Shown: positions 1-8,207, numbered from the stretch's first letter. The stretch is 64,000 bases of DNA from AP-15 sp963832875 (GCA_963832875.1 CAWHWB010000007.1:62001-126000); one strand, 5' to 3'. Translations and numbers: made by a program. Notes: generated from the letters alone by a model not told the origin.

Positions 1-51
1 GCTAAACCACCCGTGATTCCACCCCATCGATCTCAAACCGGGCCAGAAAAT

Positions 52-131
52 GTAGGGCGGAATAGCGAAGCGCATTTCCGCCAAATCATCTGGGGGAGGC
101 GGCGGATTACGCTGCGCTCATCCGCCCTACG
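52..131. repeat. REPIN: two REP sequences in inverted orientation
   Basis: Two related palindromic REP units face each other. The first (52-82) begins gtagggcggaatagcgaag and the second (101-131) ends ctcatccgccctacg; they are imperfect reverse complements separated by about 18 nt. The same REP family flanks the RAYT transposase gene near 7.6-8.3 kb, so this is probably a non-autonomous REPIN mobilised by that enzyme or a relative. It lies immediately upstream of the decayed acyl-CoA synthetase fragment. The pairing is read directly from the sequence; mobilisation is inferred from the known RAYT-REPIN association. Confidence 0.75.
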
Positions 132-138
132 CTTGCTC

Positions 139-282
139 GCGGATACCCTGGTGCGCGTCTCCCACCTCGCCACGCACCTGGAAGGACACTTGGCAGAGCT
201 GGACATCAATCCGCTGATGGTGCTGCCGTCAGGTCAGGGCGTGAAGGCGGTCGACGCCCTCGTCGTGCTCCGCGGTGCATAG
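139..282 (+). pseudogene. 3'-terminal fragment of an ADP-forming acyl-CoA synthetase (copy 1)
   Basis: The last roughly 45 codons of an ATP-grasp acyl-CoA synthetase survive here, including HLAELDINPLMVLPSGQG and VKAVDALVVLRG followed by a stop. This E-x-D-x-N-P-L region is typical of the C-terminus of the ADP-forming CoA ligase beta/ATP-grasp domain. Everything upstream is replaced by the REPIN at 52-131. Two further copies starting at the same gene position lie at about 5637-5795 and 7354-7500, all on the plus strand. An intact gene could lie left of the window, but none is seen. Family assignment is good; treating it as non-functional rests on its length. Confidence 0.6.
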
Positions 283-479
283 CCTGGTACCCGACAGTAC
301 GGCCGGAGCCATTATCGCGGAGAGGCGGTGCCCTGCAATCATTGTCGGGGTCGCTTTGCATTGTAGCCCACCACCGGCTGGGTCCGGCCTTTTAAGGCGA
401 GCGCTCCAATCTGTTCAGTGCCAGTACTCCTTTCAATTCAATGCGGTGTTGACACCGTAGTGGCCGTTGCCACCTCCGA

Positions 480-1115
480 TTACGCATTCGCTGGCGATGG
501 TGCCGTCGGGAAAGCCAGCGCGGCGCAGGCATCATGCCGCCAGCACGAGATGAGGTGATCATTGACCATACCGGTGGCCTGACAAAAAGCATAGACGATC
601 GTCGGGCCACAGAATTTGAAGCCGCGTTCCTTGAGCCCTTTAGACAATGCCACCGATTTTGCTGACTGCGTCGGAATCTCCGCCCGCGAATGAAAGCCGT
701 TCTGCTGCGGTCGCCCATCGAAGAACTTCCATAAAAAGTTTGAAAAACCTTCCCGCGCCTCGATCTCCAGCCAGGCCCGCGCGGACACCACCGTCCCCTC
801 GATCTTGGCGCGGTTGCGAATGATGCGGGAGTTGTCCATCAGCGCAGCAATCGCTTTAGCGTCGAAACGAGCAATCTTCTCGGGATCGAAATTAGCGAAG
901 GCGGTGCGGAAGGCGTCGCGCTTGCGCAGGATCGTGATCCAAGAAAGCCCGGCCTGGAACCCGTCGAGGATCAGCTTCTCGAATAGCGCACGGCTATTGA
1001 ACTCCGGTACACCCCATTCCTCGTCGTGGTAAGCGACATAGAGCGGGTCTGTGCCTGGCCAAGGGCAGCGTGTCAGGCCGTCGGGATGAGCGGAGAAAGG
1101 GGTATCGGCACACAT
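480..1115 (-). CDS. tag: DNA-3-methyladenine glycosylase I
   Basis: This 211-residue protein would excise 3-methyladenine from alkylated DNA in the first step of base excision repair. It has the Tag pattern CPWPGTDPLYVAYHDEEWG near the N-terminus, the helix-hairpin-helix segment QAGLSWITILRKR, and VNDHLISCWRH near the C-terminus. The zinc ligands expected for Tag (Cys17, His30, and the late His and Cys) are all present. The residue matching the base-contacting Glu38 of E. coli Tag is Asp51 here (LILDGFQAG), a conservative change. The gene stands alone between two decayed gene fragments, convergent with the acyl-CoA synthetase remnant. The start at 1115 gives a normal family length, though the upstream ribosome binding site is weak. 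Confidence 0.93.
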   Translation of the reverse strand: MCADTPFSAHPDGLTRCPWPGTDPLYVAYHDEEWGVPEFNSRALFEKLILDGFQAGLSWITILRKRDAFRTAFANFDPEKIARFDAKAIAALMDNSRIIRNRAKIEGTVVSARAWLEIEAREGFSNFLWKFFDGRPQQNGFHSRAEIPTQSAKSVALSKGLKERGFKFCGPTIVYAFCQATGMVNDHLISCWRHDACAALAFPTAPSPANA

Positions 1116-1289
1116 CCATCAAGCCTAGCGCGTGATGCTCCTAGACCGAAACACTTTGCCGTCCTGGCCGGGTTTGTCTCGGCCAACGACGCGGCTGATG
1201 CGTTGGTACGGCCCTTCCTGACGTTCAGCTGATCGGCTAGGCGGATATTCCGTGCCGATGTCCCCAAGATGCGGGGTGTGCCAGCTCCA

Positions 1290-1500
1290 GTGGGACAAGC
1301 CGCCAGTCCGGGGATATTACCGAGCATGATCCAGCCGCCGCTGCTGGGGGCGGTGAAGGCGGCTAGCGCAGTCTCGGCCCGAACCTTGATCCGCCTTGTG
1401 GCGGCGGGGCCGGTCCGTCCTCGATCTCGTCTGAAATCGGCCGGTGTAGTGCGCTGCGTGAAATTGTGCTGTGAGTTGTCGAGCAGAAAGACCGGCGAAA
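1290..1500 (-). pseudogene. decayed 3'-end fragment of the thiolase gene (copy 1, internally deleted)
   Basis: The minus strand encodes pieces that align with the end of the thiolase at 8357-9673: VRAETALAAFTAPSSGGWIM, then in another frame LDNSQHNFTQRTT, matching LNHSQHNFRKRST. Roughly 270 nt present between these parts in the intact gene are missing and the frame is broken, so it cannot make a protein. It lies between tag and the sugar permease. Together with copy 2 it forms direct repeats around the permease/porin pair. Confidence 0.7.
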
Positions 1501-1582
1501 CTCGGAGCGGCCGCCCTCGACAATCTCGCCGATGCGAGTCAACTGATCGAGGCAACCGATTACGAGCTTGGGAGGAGGCGTC

Positions 1583-2950
1583 ATGAACTTTTACGTGATC
1601 GCGGCGGTGGCGGCGCTTGGCGGCCTGCTGTTCGGTTACGACACCGGCGTCATTTCCGGAGCGCTGTTATTCATCCGGCAGGTCATGTCGCTATCGACGA
1701 CTGCGCAAGGGGTAGTGGTCGCGATCGCGCTGTTCGGCGCTGCGATCGGCGCGGCATTCGCCGGACAGCTATCGGACCGTGCCGGTCGCCGCCGCGTCAT
1801 CCTCGGCGCCGGCCTGCTGTTCATCGCTGGCGCGATCATCTCCGCCGTCGCACAGCACGTGGTCGTCCTGCTGATCGGCCGCCTCCTCGTCGGGCTGGCA
1901 ATCGGCGTCGCCTCGATGCTGACGCCTCTCTATCTGGCCGAGATAGCGCCGGCGCGCGACCGTGGCGCGATCGTGTCGCTGAACCAGCTTTGCATCACAA
2001 TTGGCATCCTTGTGTCTTACCTCGTGGGTTTCGCGCTGGCCGGCTTCGGCGACGGATGGCGCTGGATGCTCGCATTGGGGGCGGTGCCCGGCATCGTGCT
2101 GGCGGTCGGTATGCTGGTACTGCCGGAAAGCCCGCGTTGGCTTGCCGGCCACGACCGGATGCGAGACGCGGAGGCTGTATTGCGGCGGCTGCGCGGCACC
2201 GACGACGTGGGCGAGGAGCTCGGCATGCTACGCACCGACCTCGCCCGCGAAGGCGGCCAGCTGGCGAGCGCCTCGGCCCTGCTTGCACCGCGTTTGCGGC
2301 GGCCGCTGGTCATCGGCATCGGCCTCGCAATGTTCCAGCAGATCACCGGCATTAACACGGTAATCTACTTCGCGCCGACGATCTTTCTGTCCGCCGGGCT
2401 GTCCTCGGCGGCAACGTCGATCCTGGCCACGGCCGGGGTCGGTGCCGTCAATATGCTCATGACGATCGTCTCGATCCGCCTCATCGATCGACTGGGCAGG
2501 CGCCAGCTCTTGTTCTGGAGCCTCGGCGGCATGGCGCTGACATTATTCGTGTTGGCTGGCGCGTTCCTTGCCGGCGCTTCCGCTTCCCTCGCCTGGGTCG
2601 CCGTCGCGTCGGTCGCCGCGTTTGTCGGCTTCTTCGCGATCGGCCTCGGGCCGGTCTTCTGGCTGTTGATCGCCGAAATCTTTCCGCTCGCCGTGCGCGG
2701 TCGCGCGATGAGCCTCGCGACGATCGCGAATTGGAGTTTCAACCTGATCGTCTCCTTGACGTTTCTTGATCTCGTTGTCGTGCTCGGCAGCGGCGGCGCC
2801 TTTCTGGTGTACGCGGTTCTGAGTCTGGTGGCGCTGGCGTTCATCGTCGTTTTGGTGCCGGAGACCAAGGGGCGCAGCCTCGAAGAAATCGAAGAGGCGT
2901 TCGAATCGAGCCATGCCTCGTTGTACCCGACGTCGCCGAGCGTGACATGA
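1583..2950 (+). CDS. sugar porter family MFS transporter
   Basis: A 455-residue, 12-helix inner-membrane permease of the sugar porter family, probably a proton-coupled importer of a monosaccharide such as xylose, arabinose, galactose or glucose. Family signatures run in order: GYDTGVISGAL in helix 1, DRAGRRRV in loop 2-3, PLYLAEIAPARDRGA, PESPRWL, the sugar-binding QQITGINTVIYFAP of helix 7, DRLGRRQ in loop 8-9, the PVFWLLIAEIFP helix and the terminal VPETKGRSLEEIE. The ATG at 1583 has the ribosome binding site GGAGGAGG a few bases upstream, so it is preferred over the in-frame TTG at 1568. The stop overlaps the porin start as ATGA, so inner-membrane permease and outer-membrane porin are translationally coupled. 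The substrate cannot be told from sequence alone. Confidence 0.92.
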   Translation: MNFYVIAAVAALGGLLFGYDTGVISGALLFIRQVMSLSTTAQGVVVAIALFGAAIGAAFAGQLSDRAGRRRVILGAGLLFIAGAIISAVAQHVVVLLIGRLLVGLAIGVASMLTPLYLAEIAPARDRGAIVSLNQLCITIGILVSYLVGFALAGFGDGWRWMLALGAVPGIVLAVGMLVLPESPRWLAGHDRMRDAEAVLRRLRGTDDVGEELGMLRTDLAREGGQLASASALLAPRLRRPLVIGIGLAMFQQITGINTVIYFAPTIFLSAGLSSAATSILATAGVGAVNMLMTIVSIRLIDRLGRRQLLFWSLGGMALTLFVLAGAFLAGASASLAWVAVASVAAFVGFFAIGLGPVFWLLIAEIFPLAVRGRAMSLATIANWSFNLIVSLTFLDLVVVLGSGGAFLVYAVLSLVALAFIVVLVPETKGRSLEEIEEAFESSHASLYPTSPSVT

Positions 2951-4371
2951 GGTGGCGGCGTGCGCCGACATTGATGATAGCGGTGGCAGCGACGACCGCG
3001 ATGGCGGCGACAACCCCGACGGCCGCGCAAACGGCGGGCACTGCAACTGGGAGCGCGACCGCACCAGGGAGCGTCACTCAGAACGCGACCGAGAATGCGA
3101 CACCCGCGAAATTGCCGGTGCCGTTTTATGTCCCACCTGAAGTCCCGCATCTGTTCGGCGACTGGGGCGGCATCCGCACCGACCTCGAGAGCCGCGGCAT
3201 CTATTTCAGCTCCGGCGCCACGGCCGAGTTCGCTGGCAACGTCAGCGGCGGCACGAAACAGGGGGCGACTTCGGCAAATCAGGTCAGCCTGGCATCCGAC
3301 ATCGATTGGCAACGCCTCGCCGGCCTAGCCGGCCTTTCGACGCATATCATCGCCGTCAACCGCTCGGGCGGCAATTTGAGCCACCTGTTCGGCGACAATG
3401 TCTCGCCGGTACAAGAGATCTACGGCGCCGGCGGCAATGTCTTGGTGCACCTCGTCTCGGCCTATGCCCAGCAGACAACGAATGACGGCCGGTTCGACGC
3501 CGCGGCCGGCTGGATGAACGTCGAGAACGACTTCGCCAGCTCGCCGCTCTATTGCAACTTTGTGAACAACGCCCTGTGCGGCGATCCGAAAGCGCTGCCG
3601 GGCGGCGATATCGGGCACAGTGCCTTCCCCGACGCGGTGTGGGGCGGCAGGCTCCGCGTCCACCCGATCCCGGATACCTATGTCGAAGCTGGCGTCTACC
3701 AGGTCAACCAGGATCTCTACGGGAACTTCGACCGCAGCGGCACCGATTTTTTCAGCGGTCGGATCAGCGGCGCCTACCTACCGGTCCAGCTCGCCTGGGA
3801 ACCGGCGCTGGGCAAGGACCGGCTGCCCGGCCATTACGTCGTCGGGAGCGGCTACGACACCTCGCGTTTCGCCAGCTTTTCGAGCGTTCTGCCGCCAGCC
3901 GCCGGCATACCCGCCACCAGCGAGACCGGCAATGCGCAGTTCTGGCTGCTCGTCGATCAGATGCTGTTGCGCAACGGCCAAGGCGATCAGGACGGCCTGA
4001 TTGCCCTCGGCGGCTATATCCATAACAATCCCGACAATTCAACCTATGCCGTGCAATACCTTGCTGCGCTCGTCAACCGCGCCTTCTGGAGCGCCCGGCC
4101 ACTCGACACGATGGGGGTCTTATTCACTTATTTTGGTATGAGCGGCAGCCTCGCGGCCGTGCAGGCGGAACAGCACGCGCTGGGCTTGCCGTTGAGCAAC
4201 CAAGCGACGGCGCCGCAGGGGCACGAGATGATCCTCGAAGCCAACTATAATATTAATGTGTATCGCGCCGTCGACCTTCGGCCGGATTTTCAGTATGTGA
4301 TCCATCCGAACGCGCAGTCGAACATCAAGAACGCGGTGGTACTGGGTTTCGAGTTCAATGTGTCGTTCTAA
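2947..4371 (+). CDS. OprB-family carbohydrate-selective porin
   Basis: A 474-residue outer-membrane protein. A basic, Ala/Thr-rich N-terminus ending near TAAQ reads as a signal peptide. The mature start, with HLFGDWGGIRTDLESRGI, is the hallmark of OprB porins, and the protein ends in an aromatic beta-signal (VVLGFEFNVSF), as expected for a beta-barrel. The region between about residues 35 and 55 (ATGSATAPGSVTQNATENAT) is low-complexity and may be a periplasmic linker. The gene begins inside the stop of the sugar permease (ATGA), so the two probably form a two-step uptake route for one sugar. No regulator lies beside the pair. Confidence 0.9.
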   Translation: MRWRRAPTLMIAVAATTAMAATTPTAAQTAGTATGSATAPGSVTQNATENATPAKLPVPFYVPPEVPHLFGDWGGIRTDLESRGIYFSSGATAEFAGNVSGGTKQGATSANQVSLASDIDWQRLAGLAGLSTHIIAVNRSGGNLSHLFGDNVSPVQEIYGAGGNVLVHLVSAYAQQTTNDGRFDAAAGWMNVENDFASSPLYCNFVNNALCGDPKALPGGDIGHSAFPDAVWGGRLRVHPIPDTYVEAGVYQVNQDLYGNFDRSGTDFFSGRISGAYLPVQLAWEPALGKDRLPGHYVVGSGYDTSRFASFSSVLPPAAGIPATSETGNAQFWLLVDQMLLRNGQGDQDGLIALGGYIHNNPDNSTYAVQYLAALVNRAFWSARPLDTMGVLFTYFGMSGSLAAVQAEQHALGLPLSNQATAPQGHEMILEANYNINVYRAVDLRPDFQYVIHPNAQSNIKNAVVLGFEFNVSF

Positions 4372-4435
4372 ATGCCCAGCGCGCGCCGGGACCGTAGGCG
4401 ACGAATCAAAATACGGCCCGAGAGCCGGTGTTAAG

Positions 4436-4870
4436 CCAATAACGCGGCGCGGCTGGGAGTGATCGCTGCGAGCCGGTGATCTCCAGTTTCACAGGCCGTC
4501 AGCTCGGGGATTTGCCGAACATGATCCAGCCGCCATTGCTGGGCGTGGTGAATGCTGCCAGTGCCGTCTCTGCCCCGACCCTGACCTGTGCGCGCCGGCG
4601 GTGCCGCGGAGTTGCTCGATGCTGTCGGTGTACATGGCGGTACGGCAGCGCCCGGTCCCGAGATTGCCGCCGCTCGAACAGAACGGGTGCGGTCCCTCGA
4701 CCCGGATGTCGCCCTTGTAGAACGCGAAGGCGTCGCCGCGCTTGACGCCGTGCCACTGGAAGCCTTCGAGGAAGAACTGCGCCATCGGGGCATAGCCGTC
4801 GTAGGGATTGAATAGATCGACGTCCTTGGGCCCGAGCCCGGCGCCCTCGTAGGTTCTCCTGGCGGGCGCG
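4436..4870 (-). pseudogene. decayed 3'-end fragment of the thiolase gene (copy 2)
   Basis: This matches the last third of the thiolase at 8357-9673 and about 65 nt of its downstream flank almost base for base. It encodes YEGAGLGPKDVDLFNPYDGY and EGPHPFCSSGGNLGTGRC, then loses frame near 4600 and continues in another frame with ETALAAFTTPSNGGWIMFG. It has no 5' part and no start. Its upstream edge abuts the decayed toxin gene. With copy 1 it brackets the permease/porin pair as direct repeats. Confidence 0.85.
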
Positions 4871-4889
4871 TTCGTCCTGCGGCGCCTCT

Positions 4890-5316
4890 TCAAGGTAAAG
4901 CCCGCCACGGATCGATAAGTGGGACGCCGCAGTCTTCGAAACCGCCGATATCGCGCGTGACCACGCCGGCGCCGTTGGCGCGCGCGACGGCTGCGATCAT
5001 CAGATCGAGCGGCGCGGTCGGGCGGCCGGCCCTTCGGCGGGCGGCGAAAATGTCCACGTAGGCCGCTGCGGCCGCCGCGTCGAACGGGAGCACGCGCCCG
5101 TTGAAATCGTCTGCGAATATGGCTTGAGCCGCCGTTTCAAGAGCAACGCGGCGGCGGCCTTCCGGCATGACGGCGACGCCTGCGAGGATCTCCGCCTGAC
5201 AAATCGTGGTGGTGAACAGTGCATCTTCCGGCTGGCCGGCGATCCCATGCAGCCACCTCCGGCGACGGCCGGGCGCTCATGATCGCGGACAGGATGTTGG
5301 TGTCGAGGATGAACAT
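4890..5316 (-). pseudogene. FitB/VapC-type PIN-domain toxin, frameshifted
   Basis: A PIN-domain ribonuclease of the FitB/VapC type, normally about 140 residues. The acidic residues of the fold are recognisable: LDTNILSAIM at the start, ICQAEILAGVAVM in the middle, and LDLMIAAVA and VVTRD near the end. One extra G in the run after codon 24 (EVAAW, near 5245) shifts the frame, so the first 24 codons and the rest lie in different frames; removing it restores a full-length protein. It follows the antitoxin directly. Either the toxin is dead or the base is a sequencing error. Confidence 0.75.
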
Positions 5317-5583
5317 CAATCGAACCGGGCACCAATCGAACCGGGGCGGATCGCGATCCGGCAGACGCGGCGGCAGCTCGAGATCGTCCACGCCACGAAG
5401 GGGCTCGAAGCGGGCGCGGATGCGTTCATAGAGATTGCGCGTCGGTGGCCGCGCCGGCTCCTTGAGCGTGCTCTGCAGAATCCTCCTGGCCTCGGCCTCC
5501 ATCGAGTGACCGTGCTGGGCCGCGCGGATGCGCAGCCGCTCTTTGATCGCAGGGTCAAGGTTGCGGATCGTGATACTGCTCAT
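5137..5583 (-). CDS. FitA/VapB-type ribbon-helix-helix antitoxin, fused in frame to the start of its toxin
   Basis: The first about 85 residues are a FitA-like antitoxin. A ribbon-helix-helix DNA-binding start (MSSITIRNLDPAIKERLRIR, then HGHSMEAEARRIL) is followed by a toxin-binding tail ending PPRFD. Antitoxins of this type normally stop at a TGA overlapping the toxin ATG. Here a 16-nt tandem duplication (CCCGGTTCGATTGGTG next to CCCGGTTCGATTGATG, minus strand, about 5312-5345) together with TGA changed to TGG removes the stop, so the frame continues into the toxin Met and runs on until the toxin frameshift. The toxin ATG at 5316 could still be used separately. The antitoxin part looks intact and would autorepress its promoter. 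Confidence 0.75.
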   Translation of the reverse strand: MSSITIRNLDPAIKERLRIRAAQHGHSMEAEARRILQSTLKEPARPPTRNLYERIRARFEPLRGVDDLELPPRLPDRDPPRFDWCPVRLMFILDTNILSAIMSARPSPEVAAWDRRPAGRCTVHHHDLSGGDPRRRRRHAGRPPPRCS

Positions 5584-5636
5584 GTCGGCGTTTCCATCTG
5601 CATACCATCATCGTAATCAACGATCGCATTGATGAT

Positions 5637-5795
5637 CAAATCTCGATACCCTTGTGCGCGTGCGATACCTCGCCATGCACTTGAAGGGGCACTTGGCAGA
5701 GCCGGACACCGGACACTCAATCCGCTGATGGTGCTGCCACGAAGTCAGGGAGTGAAGGCGGTAGACGCCCTCATGGTGTTGCACCGCGCGGCAAC
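5637..5795 (+). pseudogene. 3'-terminal fragment of an ADP-forming acyl-CoA synthetase (copy 2)
   Basis: This is a second decayed copy of the synthetase 3' end. It starts at the same gene position as copies 1 and 3 (a ...acccttgtgcgcgt... segment) and reads LVRVRYLAMHLKGHLAEPD before a frame break, then the DNA equivalent of VKAVDALMVL. It lies between the antitoxin and the aldolase operon; with copy 3 it brackets that operon as direct repeats. Confidence 0.6.
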
Positions 5796-5862
5796 CCACA
5801 TTGCGCTTTACTGTGCACGCGCCATTATGACCGGCGGATAGGAACAAAGCTCGGGACGGGTC

Positions 5863-6672
5863 ATGAAAGAAAACAGCATAAGGCGGGCGGTGCGCGAAGG
5901 CCGGGCGGCGCTGGGCACCGGGCTCAAGGAGTTTGCTTCGCGTGGTGTGCCCTGGATCATCGAGGCGGCCGGCTTCGACTACTGCGCGATCGACCATGAG
6001 CACGGCGCGTTCGACATGGAAACGATCGCCAACTTGGCGAGCTGGTTCCAAGCCACCAACGTCTCGGCCATCGTCCGGCTCCACAAATCGTTCGCGCATC
6101 TCATTCCCGGTATCCTGGATCAGGGCATCATGGGCATCCAGGTGTCCGAGGTGGAAAACGCCCAGGAGGCGCGCGCGATCGTCCGCCTGGCGAAGTATCC
6201 GCCGATCGGGAACCGGGGCATCTCCGGCCAGGGGCCGCACACCGGATACAGGAGCTACGGCGCCCGCCACGCCGCCGAATACGCGCCGTGGGCCAACGAG
6301 AACATCATCCTGTTCCCGTCGATCGAGTCGCTCGAGGGGCTGGAGAATGTCGAGGAGATCGCGGCGGTCGAAGGGATCGACATGATCGCCTATGGGCATT
6401 CCGATTTGAGCGCGCAGCTCGGGGTTCACCTCGATCTCGAGCATCCGAAATTCAAGGCGGCGGTGCGGCGGATCGCGGCGGCGTGTAAAGCACATGGCAA
6501 GCTCGCTCGGGGATCGGCGGAGACCGAGGCACAGATCGAGGAATACTGGCAGCTCGGCTGCAAGGTGCTGAACCTGCCGGGGAACGATGTGAGTACGTAT
6601 CTCGACGGCATGAAAGCGCGCGCGGCCCGTGCCCATGCGCGGTTGAAGTCGATCGGGGTGCCGGTACCATGA
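5863..6672 (+). CDS. HpcH/HpaI-family class II aldolase
   Basis: A 269-residue TIM-barrel aldolase of the HpcH/HpaI (2,4-dihydroxyhept-2-enedioate aldolase) family, which uses a divalent metal to cleave or form carbon-carbon bonds at 2-oxo acids such as pyruvate. The pattern is present: DYCAIDHEHGAFDMETI with the conserved His, AIVRLHKS with the substrate Arg, the phosphate-loop-like KYPPIGNRGI, FPSIESLEGLENV carrying the metal Glu, and GHSDLSAQLGV carrying the metal Asp. The stop overlaps the next small gene (ATGA), starting a three-gene coupled operon that ends in a glyoxalase-fold protein. The exact substrate is unknown. Confidence 0.88.
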   Translation: MKENSIRRAVREGRAALGTGLKEFASRGVPWIIEAAGFDYCAIDHEHGAFDMETIANLASWFQATNVSAIVRLHKSFAHLIPGILDQGIMGIQVSEVENAQEARAIVRLAKYPPIGNRGISGQGPHTGYRSYGARHAAEYAPWANENIILFPSIESLEGLENVEEIAAVEGIDMIAYGHSDLSAQLGVHLDLEHPKFKAAVRRIAAACKAHGKLARGSAETEAQIEEYWQLGCKVLNLPGNDVSTYLDGMKARAARAHARLKSIGVPVP

Positions 6673-6815
6673 GCGAACGGCTCGAAGAATCTTTCACGCA
6701 AATCGTCGCGAAACTCGACGAGTTAGGCGAAGAAGATTGTTTTGGCGCGGGGGGTTGGGTTATCGATCCTCTGCCGCGCCGCCACGAACACGCTGAACCG
6801 GAGGACACCCGATGA
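6669..6815 (+). CDS. 48-residue small protein, coupled on both sides
   Basis: A 48-codon frame (starting MSERLEESFTQIVAKLDELG, ending HAEPEDTR) fills the space between the aldolase and the glyoxalase-fold gene exactly. Its ATG overlaps the aldolase stop (ATGA) and its TGA overlaps the next ATG (ATGA). Such double 4-nt overlaps strongly suggest a real, translationally coupled gene. The N-terminal half looks like an acidic amphipathic helix, then a short Gly/Trp segment and a charged tail with one Cys. I do not recognise a family. It could be a small accessory or binding subunit of the aldolase, or a leader that merely keeps ribosomes moving. Confidence 0.65.
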   Translation: MSERLEESFTQIVAKLDELGEEDCFGAGGWVIDPLPRRHEHAEPEDTR

Positions 6816-7231
6816 CTAAATATTTGCACACGATGATCCGCGTCAGTTCGCTGGAGGACACCATCGCCTTCTTCGACGTGCTCGGCCTGCGCGAGATCCG
6901 CCGCCGTCCGGACGAGAAAGGGCGCTACACCAACGTGTTCCTCGCCGCCCCCGGCGACGAAGCTGCTGCCGTGGAACTCACTTACAATTGGGACCCCGAG
7001 CCCTACACCGGCGGCCGCAATTTCGGGCATCTCGCCTATGCCGTGGACAACATCTACGACACCTGCAACGCCTTTATCGCCCACGGCGTGACGATCAACC
7101 GCCCGCCCCGTGACGGCCGCATGGCCTTCATCCGCACGCCGGACGGCATCTCCCTCGAGCTGCTGCAGGCCGGCGAAGCGCTGCCGCCTGCCGAACCCTG
7201 GACCAGCATGGCCAACACCGGTTCATGGTAG
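6812..7231 (+). CDS. VOC-superfamily protein, lactoylglutathione lyase-like
   Basis: A 139-residue glyoxalase-fold protein. It resembles glyoxalase I, which isomerises the hemithioacetal of methylglyoxal and glutathione. Candidate metal ligands sit where expected: His in KYLHTMIRV, Glu in AVELTYNWD, His in NFGHLAYAV and Glu in ISLELLQ. The segment GLREIRRRPDEKGRYTNVF is typical of GloA. It is the last gene of an aldolase / small protein / VOC operon, so a lyase or isomerase role on an aldolase product is as plausible as methylglyoxal detoxification. Confidence 0.85.
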   Translation: MTKYLHTMIRVSSLEDTIAFFDVLGLREIRRRPDEKGRYTNVFLAAPGDEAAAVELTYNWDPEPYTGGRNFGHLAYAVDNIYDTCNAFIAHGVTINRPPRDGRMAFIRTPDGISLELLQAGEALPPAEPWTSMANTGSW

Positions 7232-7353
7232 AGCGAGACGCCCCGGCGTCGCTGCCTGGTCACGCGCGCGAAAGCCCAGGCGATGATCGCCGCGGTCAAA
7301 TGCGCGCGATAGCTCCGGGGCTTCCGCGGATGGCCGGCGGCTGACCTCGGGCG

Positions 7354-7500
7354 CTCGCGGAGACCCTGGTGCGCGTGTCGCACCTCGCCATGCACGTGCG
7401 AGGACACCTGGCGGAGCCGGACATCAATCCGCCGATGGTGCTGCCGCCTGGTCACGGAGTGAAGGCGGTAGACGCCCTCGCCGTGTTTCGCGGCACATAG
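7354..7500 (+). pseudogene. 3'-terminal fragment of an ADP-forming acyl-CoA synthetase (copy 3)
   Basis: The best-preserved of three copies of the synthetase 3' end, reading ETLVRVSHLAMHVRGHLAEP, then DINPPMVLPPGHG and VKAVDALAVFRGT before the stop. The rest of the gene is absent; the DNA between the glyoxalase stop (7231) and this fragment shows no other gene. It points towards the thiolase, with the RAYT gene and its REPs between, so this may be the layout from which the other paired fragments arose. Confidence 0.65.
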
Positions 7501-7618
7501 CATGCACGCGGCTGAGTGCCTGCCCCAAAACTTCGCCCGGCCTAATTATCGGCAACAGCGGACCCACAATCGCGCTCAGCCTCGGTGGCGGAAACCGCTT
7601 TTGATGCCCCGAAGCAAG

Positions 7619-7649
7619 CGTAGGGCGGAACAGCGCAGCGCATTCCGCC
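7619..7649. repeat. REP sequence, left flank of the RAYT gene
   Basis: A 31-nt REP that starts cgtagggcggaacagcgcag and ends cattccgcc. It is the reverse complement, with one mismatch, of the REP at 8236-8266 on the other side of the transposase gene, and is related to the REPIN at 52-131. Confidence 0.85.
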
Positions 7650-7673
7650 TTCGATCGGTCTGGGCGCCGGAAG

Positions 7674-8207
7674 TCAGGCTCGCTCGCCGGCGTGAGCCGG
7701 TTCGTCAACAGCGCCCGCCCAGTCGCTTGGATACATTCCGCTGGCAACGCAGCGGTGGAACGTCGAGTACGGCCAATCCGCCGGGTGCTCAACCAAACCG
7801 TGCTTGATCGGATTGAAATGGATGTAATCGAAATGGCGGGCGAAATCCGGCTGGTCGCGGATTGTGTGCTCCCAATAGCGGCGCTGCCAAATACCGCGTT
7901 CGCCGCGGCCGGTCATAGCCCCCGATCGCGGTTCGACGGTCGGCAACGACTTGGCGAACGCGATCTTGATCGCGCGCCAGCGGCCGGGGAAGTCGGCGTC
8001 GCCTTCTGGCAAGCTCCACAGGCAATGCATGTGGTCGGGGAGCACGACCCAGGCATCGACACGAAACGGAGCGCGGGTTCGCACCCGCCGAACGGCGTCG
8101 CGGAGCGCATCGATATGCCTCACCAGAAAATTCGAGCGCCGGTCCAGCAAATTGACCGTGAAAAAGAAGGTTCCGCCAGGGACCCGGTTGCGGCGATAGT
8201 CTGGCAT
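7674..8207 (-). CDS. REP-associated tyrosine transposase (RAYT, Y1_Tnp)
   Basis: A 177-residue HUH-type single-strand transposase of the RAYT/IS200-IS605-like family. The HUH motif is LPDHMHCLW (His59 and His61), and the nucleophile Tyr is expected in FDYIHFNPIKHGLV (Tyr128). The RAYT features GIWQRRYWEHTIRD and DWPYSTFHR are also present. It sits between two REPs in inverted orientation (7619-7649 and 8236-8266), the usual setting for a RAYT, which is thought to recognise and spread REP hairpins. It is inserted in the intergenic space between the synthetase fragment and the thiolase. The enzyme looks intact; its activity is inferred. Confidence 0.92.
   Translation of the reverse strand: MPDYRRNRVPGGTFFFTVNLLDRRSNFLVRHIDALRDAVRRVRTRAPFRVDAWVVLPDHMHCLWSLPEGDADFPGRWRAIKIAFAKSLPTVEPRSGAMTGRGERGIWQRRYWEHTIRDQPDFARHFDYIHFNPIKHGLVEHPADWPYSTFHRCVASGMYPSDWAGAVDEPAHAGERA

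Noticed and set aside
13..282. An 89-codon frame that could be called a gene
   Set aside because: It reads through the REPIN and into the synthetase fragment; only the last 45 codons resemble a protein.
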